A DNA stretch of 35,290 bases, from assembly GCA_038209965.1 (NCBI GenBank), contig JBBQXF010000048.1, positions 1 to 35,290 of the forward strand, written 5' to 3'. Positions 1 through 7,086 of this stretch are shown here, piece after piece. Made by a program: the position numbers and the translations under genes. Position 1 is the stretch's first letter; the number at the start of each line of letters is the position of its first letter. The notes beneath the pieces were generated by a model that saw only the letters and a list, made by a program, of their open reading frames with translations, did no database searches and was not told the origin of the DNA. Source of the stretch: JALONO01 sp038209965 (GTDB taxonomy: Bacteria; Bacteroidota; Bacteroidia; Cytophagales; Thermoflexibacteraceae).

Positions 1-397
1 ACCAAGTGCCCTGGGCGTATTCAGCATTGGTGCCGCCGCCTTGGATTTCATTGCCTTCGCTACGAACCACGGGCGAGCCACCAGTGGCACGTGCAGTTTC
101 CAGCTCTTTGCGCAAAGCTTCAATTTCAGAGTCCTTGTCGCTCACTATTTTGCCCATGTTTGAGACCTGGCGTTTCAAACCTTCGTTCTCGCCGATCAAC
201 TCGGCCCGCTGGGTCATCATGTCCCTAAATTCCAAGGGTTTAGTGGCTTTCATCTTCTGTTTCCACTTTTTTTCTTCTTCCTTATTTTTCTTTTCCTGCG
301 CCTTATTGTTGGCCGGTTTGCCGTTTTGCGCATACGCTGAGCCTGCAAGGAGAAACAGGGAAAGGATCAGCGAAAAAAGGGTGGATTTGGACATCAT
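1..397 (-). CDS. Secreted coiled-coil protein, partial (C-terminus beyond window start)
   Basis: The minus frame opens with two adjacent ATG codons at 397 and 394 and stays open for 132 codons to the window edge. Residues 1-23 form a signal peptide: a short basic N-terminus, a Leu/Ile/Phe-rich core and an AYAQ cleavage region. After it comes a very Lys/Glu-rich stretch (about residues 25-50) and then a heptad-like, Glu/Leu-rich segment (about 60-95) that should form a coiled coil, ending in a Gly-rich linker. The product is therefore exported, periplasmic or surface-associated. The layout resembles Bacteroidota proteins annotated as ezrin/radixin/moesin-like, with an N-terminal coiled coil and a C-terminal domain, but the C-terminal domain is outside the window, so no function is assigned. 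An opposite-strand open frame over the same bases is a shadow. Confidence 0.7.
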   Translation of the reverse strand, partial: MMSKSTLFSLILSLFLLAGSAYAQNGKPANNKAQEKKNKEEEKKWKQKMKATKPLEFRDMMTQRAELIGENEGLKRQVSNMGKIVSDKDSEIEALRKELETARATGGSPVVRSEGNEIQGGGTNAEYAQGTW

Positions 398-762
398 AAC
401 AGTTTGTTAAATTTTTCTGAGGTTAAAACGATTTTTGCTGCCGATTGGATTTTGGTTGGCAGTAGGTCACTAAAAAAGCACCCAAGTATCAATCACCAAA
501 ACGACTAGTTGTCTTTTCTGGCCGAACATTTTTTTGGGCAATTATCTCACCTAGAGCATATATCAGACCAAAAAACGAAGGGCGGCGGGCCAAAACTATC
601 CAGCCAGCCGCCCGTAATCAAATAATGGTACATGAGAGCTTTTTTGCCAATAATTTCAGCTAAATAATTTCAGCTAATTTTCCAACTAACTAATTTACAG
701 TAATTTAGATAAATAAACTTCGGTTGGATCGGCAAGATAGCCGGGTCATAAAAGTAACAAAA
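398..762. other. Intergenic stretch without a gene
   Basis: No plausible coding frame is seen between the partial secreted-protein gene and the NIPSNAP gene. The stretch holds the candidate hairpin at 580-613. It should also contain the promoter of the leftward gene that starts at 397, but I see no convincing TAnnTTTG element there. Confidence 0.5.
580..613 (-). terminator. Possible second leftward terminator hairpin
   Basis: A 7-bp perfect GC-rich stem (GGGCGGC at 580-586, GCCGCCC at 607-613) closes a 20-base loop. Read leftward, it is followed two to three bases later by a run of T residues (571-578 region). It could back up the terminator at 764-792 behind the NIPSNAP gene. The long loop makes it only a candidate. 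Confidence 0.4.
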
Positions 763-763
763 C

Positions 764-792
764 CACGGGGACGACTGGCCGCTTGCCCCGTG
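764..792 (-). terminator. Candidate terminator of the NIPSNAP gene
   Basis: A 7-bp perfect stem (CACGGGG at 764-770 with CCCCGTG at 786-792) lies 16 bases past the stop codon of the leftward NIPSNAP gene. Read leftward, it runs into a T-rich stretch (TTTTG then TTTT). The 15-base loop is long for a strong intrinsic terminator. Confidence 0.5.
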
Positions 793-807
793 ATTTGGTC
801 ATTCAGG

Positions 808-1566
808 TTATTTGATGGGCGAGAAATCAGTGGGCAGCATAAATACGGAAGTAATCTTTTCCACAATTTTGCCGTTGACCTCCGAAGCGGTGGCGGCACT
901 TTTCCAGTCGGGATCCGCCCCAAAGTTTTTGAAGTTTTGGGCAGCGGTAGGTTGATCCTTGTGGGTGATAAAATAGTAAAGGATTGGTTGGGTAGTTGGA
1001 TCAGGCTCCACGGTGGTGGCATAGAAAATATTGGTCATCCCGTGCTTTGCAAACAACTTGAGCGTGTGGTTGCGGAAGCGGCTCAACAAATCCGGCATTT
1101 TATTGGGCGGAGATTTATAGATTCGCAGCTCGAACACTCGGTTGCCAACGGAAGCCGCATTGATGGGCGAAAAGTCGGTAGCAGTTAGGAACACCTCTTC
1201 CACCTTAGCTACAATCTCCCCATTTTTGGTCGACTTTTTGACCGCTTTTTGCCAGCCCTTATCCGCCCTGAATGCTTGCCAGCTGTTGTCGCGGGCTTCA
1301 CGGTTGTCATAAGAAACTAGCCAATAAACTTGGTTTTCTTGGTTGGCGGTGGGGATCCAGAAGCCTTCCAGTTTCATATTGTACTTGGGAAAATATTTGA
1401 CAGCGTGTTTGCGGAAACGAGTGACCACATCTTCCAGTTTGCCCGGGCTGGCGGTGTAGATCCGCAACTCATAGAGCCGGCCTTGGGCCATAGCCGGCTG
1501 CAATGCCACCAGCCAGAAAACTACGGCGAATGCCATTAGGGCCAAATAACGATTTTTCATGTTCAT
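808..1566 (-). CDS. Secreted NIPSNAP family protein, two domains
   Basis: 252 residues from the chosen ATG at 1566; a second ATG two codons later is equally possible. A frame open to 1614 adds residues before the signal peptide and was not used. Residues 1-28 are a signal peptide ending in AMAQ. Two homologous ferredoxin-like NIPSNAP modules follow. The first opens with YELRIYTASPGK and the second, about 115 residues later, with FELRIYKSPPNK. Each then has an R-F-R-x-H-x-x-K-x-F segment and ends on a DFSPI motif. NIPSNAP proteins form dimeric alpha-beta barrels, but secreted bacterial versions have no established reaction. The gene stands alone with a likely terminator behind it. One copy of the 59-bp direct repeat of island A lies just upstream (1632-1690). 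Confidence 0.85.
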   Translation of the reverse strand: MNMKNRYLALMAFAVVFWLVALQPAMAQGRLYELRIYTASPGKLEDVVTRFRKHAVKYFPKYNMKLEGFWIPTANQENQVYWLVSYDNREARDNSWQAFRADKGWQKAVKKSTKNGEIVAKVEEVFLTATDFSPINAASVGNRVFELRIYKSPPNKMPDLLSRFRNHTLKLFAKHGMTNIFYATTVEPDPTTQPILYYFITHKDQPTAAQNFKNFGADPDWKSAATASEVNGKIVEKITSVFMLPTDFSPIK

Positions 1567-1631
1567 GGATGATAAACTAAAATTCAAGCGTAAAGCTAGT
1601 TTAAAATTGCACAAAAGGTCATTCCCGCGCT

Positions 1632-1690
1632 TACCCGGAACCGTTGCCGAGGAAAAATATCAAAGCACAAGCCAACTAGCAAAAGCGCAA
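1632..1690 (+). repeat. 59-bp direct repeat, left copy, flanking island A
   Basis: This copy matches 3993-4050 in the same orientation, with five substitutions and one single-base indel by hand alignment. Shared blocks include TACCCGGAACCG, TGCCGAGGAAAAATATC and AGCAAAAGCGCAA. The two copies bracket the AT-rich ATPase/DUF4276 operon. The sequence is non-coding at both sites. Confidence 0.8.
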
Positions 1691-1717
1691 TAATGTTGGT
1701 CTAGCCCGAACTGAAGT

Positions 1718-1876
1718 TTAGATTTGTAAAAATCGGGGCTGTCTGTGTGGTTGATTGTACTTCCGTCCGGCCCACTTGCATAAGACCCCATGTTGCAGGT
1801 TTGGGTGTTTCTCAATGAAAGCATAAACGGATGGAGCAACAGTAGCTGATACTTTCAAACTATTTCCGTCAGTGTT
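1718..1876 (-). other. In-frame open extension after the DUF4276 stop codon
   Basis: Past the TAA at 1877-1879 the same leftward frame stays open for 52 codons, up to a TAA at 1718-1720. It reads in a protein-like way (VYAFIEKHPNL, LCKWAGRKYNQP) but has no ATG. It may be a chance opening or the remnant of another gene. No family is recognised. Confidence 0.2.
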
Positions 1877-2411
1877 TTACTGTAAACATTCAACCAATCG
1901 CTTGAAATCAGGGAAATCATTCGATAATTTATCTACATCAAGTAATTTGAGGAGTTCGGTTCCATGTCTTATTTTATGATATATTCCTTTTTTTGTATCT
2001 TTAGTGATTCTTTGCAACTCTTTATCTGGCTCAAAGACTTCTGTAGCAGACTTTTTAGCTAGTTTGTCACTTATTAGACTTCCATAAAATTTGTCAAGCA
2101 CTGTAGGTTGTGATATGAACCAGGCCTCCATTTCGTGAATCATGTAAAACACTGATTCTTTTTTATTCATTAAACCACATTTTTTTAAGTCATCTTCTCT
2201 GTCTGAGCTAGGTTTATCTAAGTCACAAAGAAGTTTAGAGTCTTCAGAATTTTTAAACTTATCTATTGTTTGAGATTTTCCTTCCCCCATACTTAATTGT
2301 AGGCATTTTGCCTTTCACTTTTTTTTCCAAAAGCTTTCTAAACCCTTCTCTTAAGTCTCCGTTGGTAGTGTCCTTTGCACCCTCTATGAATAAGTAACGC
2401 CGATTTACCAT
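1877..2411 (-). pseudogene. DUF4276 (RloB-like, TOPRIM-type) gene, frameshifted
   Basis: The true start is the ATG at 2411, which overlaps the stop of the ATPase gene (ATGGTAA, 2405-2411). It encodes about 40 residues beginning MVNRRYLFIEGAKDT, the usual N-terminus of this family with its acidic Glu after a beta strand. At a run of five G on the minus strand (2284-2288) the frame breaks. The rest, 137 residues from the internal ATG at 2290, continues in another frame with GEGKSQTIDKFKN, LLCDLD, EMEAWFISQP and HGTELLKLLD, all typical of DUF4276. Removing one G would join both parts into a protein of about 177 residues. DUF4276 proteins are predicted TOPRIM-fold nucleases that pair with AAA ATPases in phage defence. 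The break could be real inactivation, phase variation in the G run, or a sequencing error. Confidence 0.75.
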
Positions 2412-3616
2412 CTGTTACCTCCTAAATCTCCTTGTCTCCACATCTTGCCAAGACTAAAGTCTTTATACCAGCCCTCAAAATTTTCTTTTGTAAAGCTGAA
2501 TATTTTTGAAGCATTATTTTCATCTTTCTCGAACACTCTAATATTTTCAATTTCAAATGAATTTAATAGATTTTCGGAATGAGTCGAGATAAGCATTGTC
2601 GTTTTGTCTGAAGCTTCAATAATAGACCGACTGATGTTAGAAATCATGTCAGGGTGAAGGCCAACTTCTGGCTCATCAATACATACAAGACAGCCCCTTT
2701 CAGGATTAAACAAAATAGATAATAAACATAAATACCTTAATGTTCCGTCAGAAATGCTTGAAACATGAATTGAACTACCTAGATTTTCTTCTTCAAGCAT
2801 AAGTTCTATATTTCCGCCAATGAAGTTAAAATCAAACCCTTTAAATTTTGAGTTTACCTCATTGAGCAGTTTCGCAATATGATTATAACTTGATTTGTGG
2901 CTTATTTTGATTGTGTTTAATATTTGAGGAAGGTTTGCACCATCTAATAACAATTTCTTTTCAGATGTGGGCAACATTGGTTTTCTGATTAGACTCTTAG
3001 GGGTAGTATCGAAATAGTCATAGACCATTATACCACCTATTGCTTTCCGTATTGTCGATAGTGCAAAATATCTATCTGTATCATATATTTTTGATAACGC
3101 AAGTTCTGTTGGTTCTACGAAGTCGAGATATTTAACTAAACCTGTTTTCCTTCGATCTCTAACATCCTTATCCTTATTCAATTCGTTCAGGACACCAGTT
3201 CCATTATCGAATTCAAGGTATAAGAAACCTCTACTGCTTTGAATCTTTTCTTTTACATAATAATTGGTGACACTTGGATTTTTGTATAACTCTATTGAAT
3301 AAATGATGTCGTCTGTAAACTTGAAACCATATTCATGTAATACTTTCGAATTGAGCGTATAGATAATTTCGATATGATTAACTGAATTTGCGGATTCAAA
3401 CTTTTTGAACAGTATGTTATCAAGTCCACCAAGAGTGTCAATGATATATTTCCTTAGGCTCATTCCAGCAACACCTTCTTTCAAAAGTCGTATTGATTTT
3501 AGAAAATTTGATTTTCCCGAACCATTTATTCCCACTAGGATGGTTTGCTTATCGTTAAGAGTGAACTTTTCGTTCTCAAAACTTAAGAAATTCGAAATAC
3601 TAATTTCCTTTATCAT
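2405..3616 (-). CDS. AAA family ATPase (AAA_21/OLD/RecF-like), defence operon
   Basis: 403 residues. The N-terminus (MIKEISISNFLSFEN) is the standard opening of SMC/RecF/OLD-type ATPases. Walker A is GINGSGKS at residues 29-36. A signature-like SDGTLRYL follows near residue 290, Walker B is CLVCIDEPEVGLHP (acidic pair at 314-315), and the switch histidine lies in ISTHSE (about 343-348). No TOPRIM or nuclease domain is fused. That activity is probably supplied by the overlapping DUF4276 gene downstream, as in other ATPase plus TOPRIM-like defence pairs (OLD, PARIS-type). By family knowledge the ATPase would sense phage and control the partner; this is inference here. The gene is clearly AT-richer than the core genes and uses A/T-ending codons, consistent with transfer. 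Confidence 0.85.
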   Translation of the reverse strand: MIKEISISNFLSFENEKFTLNDKQTILVGINGSGKSNFLKSIRLLKEGVAGMSLRKYIIDTLGGLDNILFKKFESANSVNHIEIIYTLNSKVLHEYGFKFTDDIIYSIELYKNPSVTNYYVKEKIQSSRGFLYLEFDNGTGVLNELNKDKDVRDRRKTGLVKYLDFVEPTELALSKIYDTDRYFALSTIRKAIGGIMVYDYFDTTPKSLIRKPMLPTSEKKLLLDGANLPQILNTIKISHKSSYNHIAKLLNEVNSKFKGFDFNFIGGNIELMLEEENLGSSIHVSSISDGTLRYLCLLSILFNPERGCLVCIDEPEVGLHPDMISNISRSIIEASDKTTMLISTHSENLLNSFEIENIRVFEKDENNASKIFSFTKENFEGWYKDFSLGKMWRQGDLGGNRW

Positions 3617-3663
3617 ACATTATTATTTAGCCGTTTACTTCGAATCTATTATTTCAACCCAGC

Positions 3664-3685
3664 ATTATATGAAAACACTTTCATA
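3664..3685 (-). promoter_or_regulatory. Candidate promoter and operator of the ATPase/DUF4276 operon
   Basis: Forty-eight to 69 bases upstream of the ATPase start, the minus strand carries TATAAT (3669-3664). It directly abuts and slightly overlaps a perfect 7-bp inverted repeat with a four-base spacer (TATGAAA at 3668-3674, TTTCATA at 3679-3685). This placement suits repressor binding. No good upstream promoter box is visible. Confidence 0.35.
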
Positions 3686-3713
3686 ACATTTGTGTCGATA
3701 CCGACATAAATGT
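3686..3713. promoter_or_regulatory. 28-bp near-perfect palindrome upstream of the defence operon
   Basis: Two 12-base arms (3686-3697 and 3702-3713) are reverse complements except for one position and are separated by ATAC. The inner half-sites are TGTCG and CGACA. It sits between the 7-bp inverted repeat and the end of dispersed repeat copy A. It could be an operator or a recombinase site. Its 28-bp length recalls dif sites, but the arms do not show the usual XerD half-site. Confidence 0.45.
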
Positions 3714-3715
3714 AA

Positions 3716-3923
3716 CCCTTGCGTTTATTTTTAAAAACTTGCTTTTATTCCTCCAAATACCGCAATAAACCGCAAGTCTAGTTTTGTTTATACCCGCTTT
3801 GGCGGTGGGCCTTTGCGCAAGCACAATGAGGCTGGCCACCCGTCAAGCCCCTACCGATATACATTACTCGGATGATTTGCAAATTAAGAGCTTTCGCCAA
3901 AACATCCAAATTTGCCAATTAAT
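3716..3923 (-). repeat. Dispersed ~210-bp repeat, copy A (inverted relative to copy B)
   Basis: The reverse complement aligns with 30906-31121. The strongest block is the first ~45 bases (AAATTTGGATGTTTTGGCGAAAG, shown in parts: AAATTTGG, ATGTTTTGGCGAAAG, then CTTAATTT). The next ~30 bases align without gaps. The last ~70 bases share ATAAACAAAA, GGTTTATT and the terminal core ACGCAAGGGTT. The middle is weak. It is non-coding. Read leftward, its end lies 100 bases before the ATPase start codon. Confidence 0.7.
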
Positions 3924-3992
3924 ATTTGATGGGCCGGGCTGCTGCTTACCACTTGAACCCTAATATCGGCGGTGGCCATCCTTTGAACAGCC

Positions 3993-4050
3993 TACCCGGA
4001 ACCGCTGCCGAGGAAAAATATCGGGGCACAAGCAACCAGCAAAAGCGCAA
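3993..4050 (+). repeat. 59-bp direct repeat, right copy, flanking island A
   Basis: Partner of 1632-1690, same orientation, one base shorter. It lies between dispersed repeat copy A and the ACC deaminase-like gene. It may mark a target or insertion-site duplication around island A, or be one member of a wider dispersed family. Confidence 0.8.
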
Positions 4051-4141
4051 TTTTCCCAGCGCACCAGAAGCATTGGCCTGCAAAATTGGCCCGACACGAA
4101 TAATATCCGGGGTTTTGTCTTAATTTAGCGAGTTTATTGTC

Positions 4142-5047
4142 ATGACGCCAGAAACCGCCACCGAGCTAGCCCAGTTTCAAGCTGCCACTGCCCCCCTCCA
4201 GTCGGTGCGCGATGCCACCACCGAGCGGGCCGGGGTGCAGTTATTGGTCAAACGCTTGGATCTCACCCACCCCCACGTTTCGGGCAACAAGTGGTACAAA
4301 CTTAAGTACAACCTGGTGGCGGCGCGGCAACTGGGCCACCAAACCCTGCTCACTTTTGGCGGGGCCTACTCCAACCACATTTATGCCACTGCGGCGGCAG
4401 GCCGTTTGTTTGGTTTCCGCACCATTGGGCTGATCAGGGGCGAAGCGCACCTGCCCCTCAACCCTGTGTTGCAGTTCGCGACCGGCCGCGGGATGCAAAT
4501 CCATTACATCGACCGCCAAACATATCAGCAAAAGCACACTGACCCGTTTATTCAACAATTGACCGCCCAGTTTGGCCATTTTTATTTACTGCCCGAGGGC
4601 GGCAGCAACGCGCTGGCCGTACAAGGATGCGCTGAGATCTTGGCCGATTTACCGGAACCGGTCGATTATGTCTGCTGTGCCTGCGGCACGGGCAGCACGC
4701 TGGCTGGTTTGTTGGCCGGGGCCCAGGCCAACCACCTCGATCAGGCCCAATTCGTTGGTTTCCCAGTATTGAAAGGGGGCGATTTTTTGACCAGTGCCAT
4801 TGCTGATTTGGTTGGCAAGCGAGCGGAGCGCCTCACGCTGATGACCCAATACCACTTCGGGGGATATGCCAAAACCAAACCTCCATTGCAGGCTTTCATT
4901 GCCCAATTTAGGGCCCAGCACGCCATTCCGCTGGAGCCGGTTTACACTGGAAAATTGTTTTATGGAGTGTATGACTTGCTCCAACAAGGTTATTTTTTCA
5001 ACGGGGCCAAAGTGCTGGTCGTCCATTCGGGCGGGATCAGGGGTTAG
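4142..5047 (+). CDS. PLP-dependent ACC deaminase / D-cysteine desulfhydrase family enzyme
   Basis: 301 residues, a usual length for the compact Bacteroidota members of this fold-type II family. The PLP lysine is K50 in the SGNKWYKL motif (47-54). FGGAYSNH (about 77-84) supplies the substrate carboxylate and nucleophile Ser/Asn residues. CGTGSTLAG near residue 182 binds the cofactor phosphate. The VHSGG motif near the C-terminus is also typical. Family enzymes cleave 1-aminocyclopropane-1-carboxylate or release sulfide from D-cysteine. The sequence alone does not decide which, and D-cysteine desulfhydrase is the more common bacterial activity. It is cytoplasmic. It is the first core-like gene right of island A and converges on guaB, so it is probably monocistronic. 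Confidence 0.85.
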   Translation: MTPETATELAQFQAATAPLQSVRDATTERAGVQLLVKRLDLTHPHVSGNKWYKLKYNLVAARQLGHQTLLTFGGAYSNHIYATAAAGRLFGFRTIGLIRGEAHLPLNPVLQFATGRGMQIHYIDRQTYQQKHTDPFIQQLTAQFGHFYLLPEGGSNALAVQGCAEILADLPEPVDYVCCACGTGSTLAGLLAGAQANHLDQAQFVGFPVLKGGDFLTSAIADLVGKRAERLTLMTQYHFGGYAKTKPPLQAFIAQFRAQHAIPLEPVYTGKLFYGVYDLLQQGYFFNGAKVLVVHSGGIRG

Positions 5048-5151
5048 CCATTATGCCAAAAAACTGGCTCCCCAACCTGTTTAAAGTCCGGGAGCCCGTT
5101 CTGCCTGAATGATCAATAAACCAATAAATAAAAAATTGACATTTTGCCCAC

Positions 5152-5171
5152 CCCACGGAAAAAACCGTGGG
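5152..5171 (-). terminator. Candidate terminator of guaB
   Basis: A 7-bp perfect stem (CCCACGG at 5152-5158, CCGTGGG at 5165-5171) with a six-base loop lies 9 bases past the guaB stop. Read leftward, a T-rich run (5132-5136 area) comes somewhat late. The A-tract in the loop gives no tail for rightward reading, so it mainly suits guaB. Confidence 0.5.
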
Positions 5172-5179
5172 CAATGCGG

Positions 5180-6646
5180 CTAACGGCTGTAATTGGGGGC
5201 TTCGCGGGTCACGATCACATCGTGCGGGTGGCTCTCGCGCATCCCAGCGGTAGAAATTTTGACAAATTGGGCCTCTTGCAACGTGCGGATGTTCGCCGCG
5301 CCACAATAGCCCATCCCGGCCCGCAGGCCGCCCACCATCTGGTACAATATTTCATCCACATTGCCCTTGAAGGGAACGCGGCCCACGATTCCTTCTGGCA
5401 CCAGTTTTTTCACATCATCTTCCGCATCCTGAAAATAGCGATCCTTGGAGCCTTCTTCCATTGCCTCCAGCGATCCCATGCCCCGGTAGGATTTGAACTT
5501 GCGGCCTTCGTAAAGGATGACCTCGCCGGGCGACTCATCGGTGCCGGCCAACATGGATCCGATCATCACCGAACTGGCCCCGCCCGCAATGGCTTTGACC
5601 AGATCGCCCGAATAACGGATCCCGCCATCGGCAATGACGGGAATGCCCGAACCGGCCAAGGCTTTGGCGGCCTCCATGACGGCGGTGAGTTGGGGCACAC
5701 CCACCCCGGCAATGATCCGGGTGGTGCAAATGCTGCCCGGCCCCACCCCAACTTTGATGGCATCGGCCCCGGCATCGGCCAAGGCTTTGGCACCCGGCCC
5801 GCTGGCCACGTTGCCCACCACTATTTCAAGGTCGGGATATTGCAATTTCACTTTTTTGGTGGCCTCGATCACCCCCCGTGAATGCCCGTGGGCGGTGTCG
5901 ATCCCGATCACGTCCACCCCGGCTATTTGGAGCAGGCGCACCCGTTCCAAAATATCGGGGGTAACGCCCACTGCTGCTCCCACGCGCAAGCGGCCCAGCG
6001 GATCTTTGCAGGCATTGGGGTTGTCTTTGCGTTTGAGGATGTCTTTATAAGTAATCAGGCCGATCAGTTTATACGCATCATCGACGATGGGAAGCTTCTC
6101 GATCCGGTATTGTTGGAGAATGTCCTCGGCCTTGTTCAAATCGGTGCCCTTGAGCGCTGTAATCAGGTTCTCTTTGGTCATGACATCGCGCACGGGCCGG
6201 GAAAGGTCTTTCTGAAAACGCAAGTCCCGGTTAGTGATGATGCCCACCAGCGTACCGTTTTCGCTGATCACGGGGATACCCCCAATCTTAAAGTCCCGCA
6301 TGATCCGGGTTGCCTCGAGCAGGGTCATGTCGGCCTTGAGGGTGATAGGATCCAAGATCATCCCACTTTCGGAGCGTTTTACCTTGCGCACTTGTTCGGC
6401 TTGGGCCTGGATGCTCATGTTTTTGTGGATGAAAGCCAAGCCCCCTTCTTGGGCCATCGCAATGGCCATTTCGTATTCCGATACGGTATCCATGGCCGCC
6501 GAAACAATGGGAATGCTGAGCCGGATGTTACGGGTCAGTTGCGTGCTGGTGTCAGTTTCACGGGGCAACACCTCCGAATAAGCGGGCATGAGCAGCACAT
6601 CGTCGTAGGTGAGGGCTTCAAAAAGGAATTTTTGGGAGGGAATCAT
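5180..6646 (-). CDS. guaB: Inosine-5'-monophosphate dehydrogenase
   Basis: 488 residues, full length. It oxidises IMP to XMP with NAD+, the committed step to GMP. The TIM barrel is split by two CBS domains (about residues 100-205, with GGIPVI and EKLPIVD). The catalytic loop is GVGPGSICTTR with Cys307, preceded by the IMP-binding GIDTAHGHS region. DGGIRYSGD and SMLAGTDESPG follow, then the flap motif YRGMGSLEAM and the MVGGLRAGMGYCG C-terminal segment. All key residues are present. The start at 6646 (MIPSQKFLFEALTYDDVLL) matches the family. The gene stands alone, with a candidate promoter at 6757-6789 and a hairpin behind it. Long antisense frames across it are shadows. Confidence 0.97.
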   Translation of the reverse strand: MIPSQKFLFEALTYDDVLLMPAYSEVLPRETDTSTQLTRNIRLSIPIVSAAMDTVSEYEMAIAMAQEGGLAFIHKNMSIQAQAEQVRKVKRSESGMILDPITLKADMTLLEATRIMRDFKIGGIPVISENGTLVGIITNRDLRFQKDLSRPVRDVMTKENLITALKGTDLNKAEDILQQYRIEKLPIVDDAYKLIGLITYKDILKRKDNPNACKDPLGRLRVGAAVGVTPDILERVRLLQIAGVDVIGIDTAHGHSRGVIEATKKVKLQYPDLEIVVGNVASGPGAKALADAGADAIKVGVGPGSICTTRIIAGVGVPQLTAVMEAAKALAGSGIPVIADGGIRYSGDLVKAIAGGASSVMIGSMLAGTDESPGEVILYEGRKFKSYRGMGSLEAMEEGSKDRYFQDAEDDVKKLVPEGIVGRVPFKGNVDEILYQMVGGLRAGMGYCGAANIRTLQEAQFVKISTAGMRESHPHDVIVTREAPNYSR

Positions 6647-6756
6647 GGCAAATAGTTAGCGTCCGTATTTGCCACACGAAATTAGGGTACAACGGGGAGA
6701 AAAGAAACAGGCTTGTCCATATTACTGAAATTTATGCCCGGTTTAAATTTATTTTC

Positions 6757-6789
6757 CAAATATAATGGATTTAAAGTACTGATTTTCAA
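6757..6789 (-). promoter_or_regulatory. Candidate guaB promoter
   Basis: The minus strand shows TATATTTG (6764-6757), an exact match to the Bacteroidota -7 consensus TAnnTTTG. TTG at 6789-6787 lies 22 bases upstream, slightly beyond the usual 19-21 spacing. A start site near 6750 would give a leader of about 100 bases. Confidence 0.5.
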
Positions 6790-7086
6790 TGAGTTGTTTT
6801 TTATTGACCACAAATAATTTTTGGTTGGGCCCAACTCGGCAGCCGGGGCGTGGGTGCTACGACAAAAAATCTTATCAGGCGGCTAGGGACAATTTTCCGG
6901 CCCAGCTCCTAGGGGTGGTTTTCGCCCGTTACTAGACTGCCGCTACCCTCGTGTTCAAAAACAAGCTGGATAGCGGCAGTAAGGTAAGTTGACAAATGCT
7001 TCTTTGTCTTATTTAATTGGTTGTAGCCCGAGGCTGGCAATCCCCAAACCTGTTTCCAATCAATCCGAAAGCATCGCTTCGGGCAG
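6790..7086. other. Intergenic stretch between guaB promoter and oxidoreductase gene
   Basis: No gene is seen. A 9-bp perfect inverted repeat (CTGCCGCTA at 6937-6945, TAGCGGCAG at 6971-6979) with a 25-base loop lies downstream of the leftward oxidoreductase. It has no T tail, so it is not called as a terminator. A short open frame at 6909-7130 on the minus strand has no recognisable content. Confidence 0.4.

Noticed and set aside
6..410. 134-codon open frame on the plus strand at the window start
   Set aside because: It is the shadow of a minus-strand frame with signal peptide and coiled coil that runs off the window edge. The plus-strand reading has no family features.
3686..3713. 28-bp palindrome as a chromosome dimer resolution (dif) site
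   Set aside because: The length fits, but the arms lack the usual XerD half-site and the site is in an accessory island, so an operator is more likely.
5882..6655. 257-codon plus-strand frame over guaB
   Set aside because: It is antisense to a complete, well-conserved IMP dehydrogenase. The His/Gly/Asp-rich translation is typical of a codon-bias shadow.
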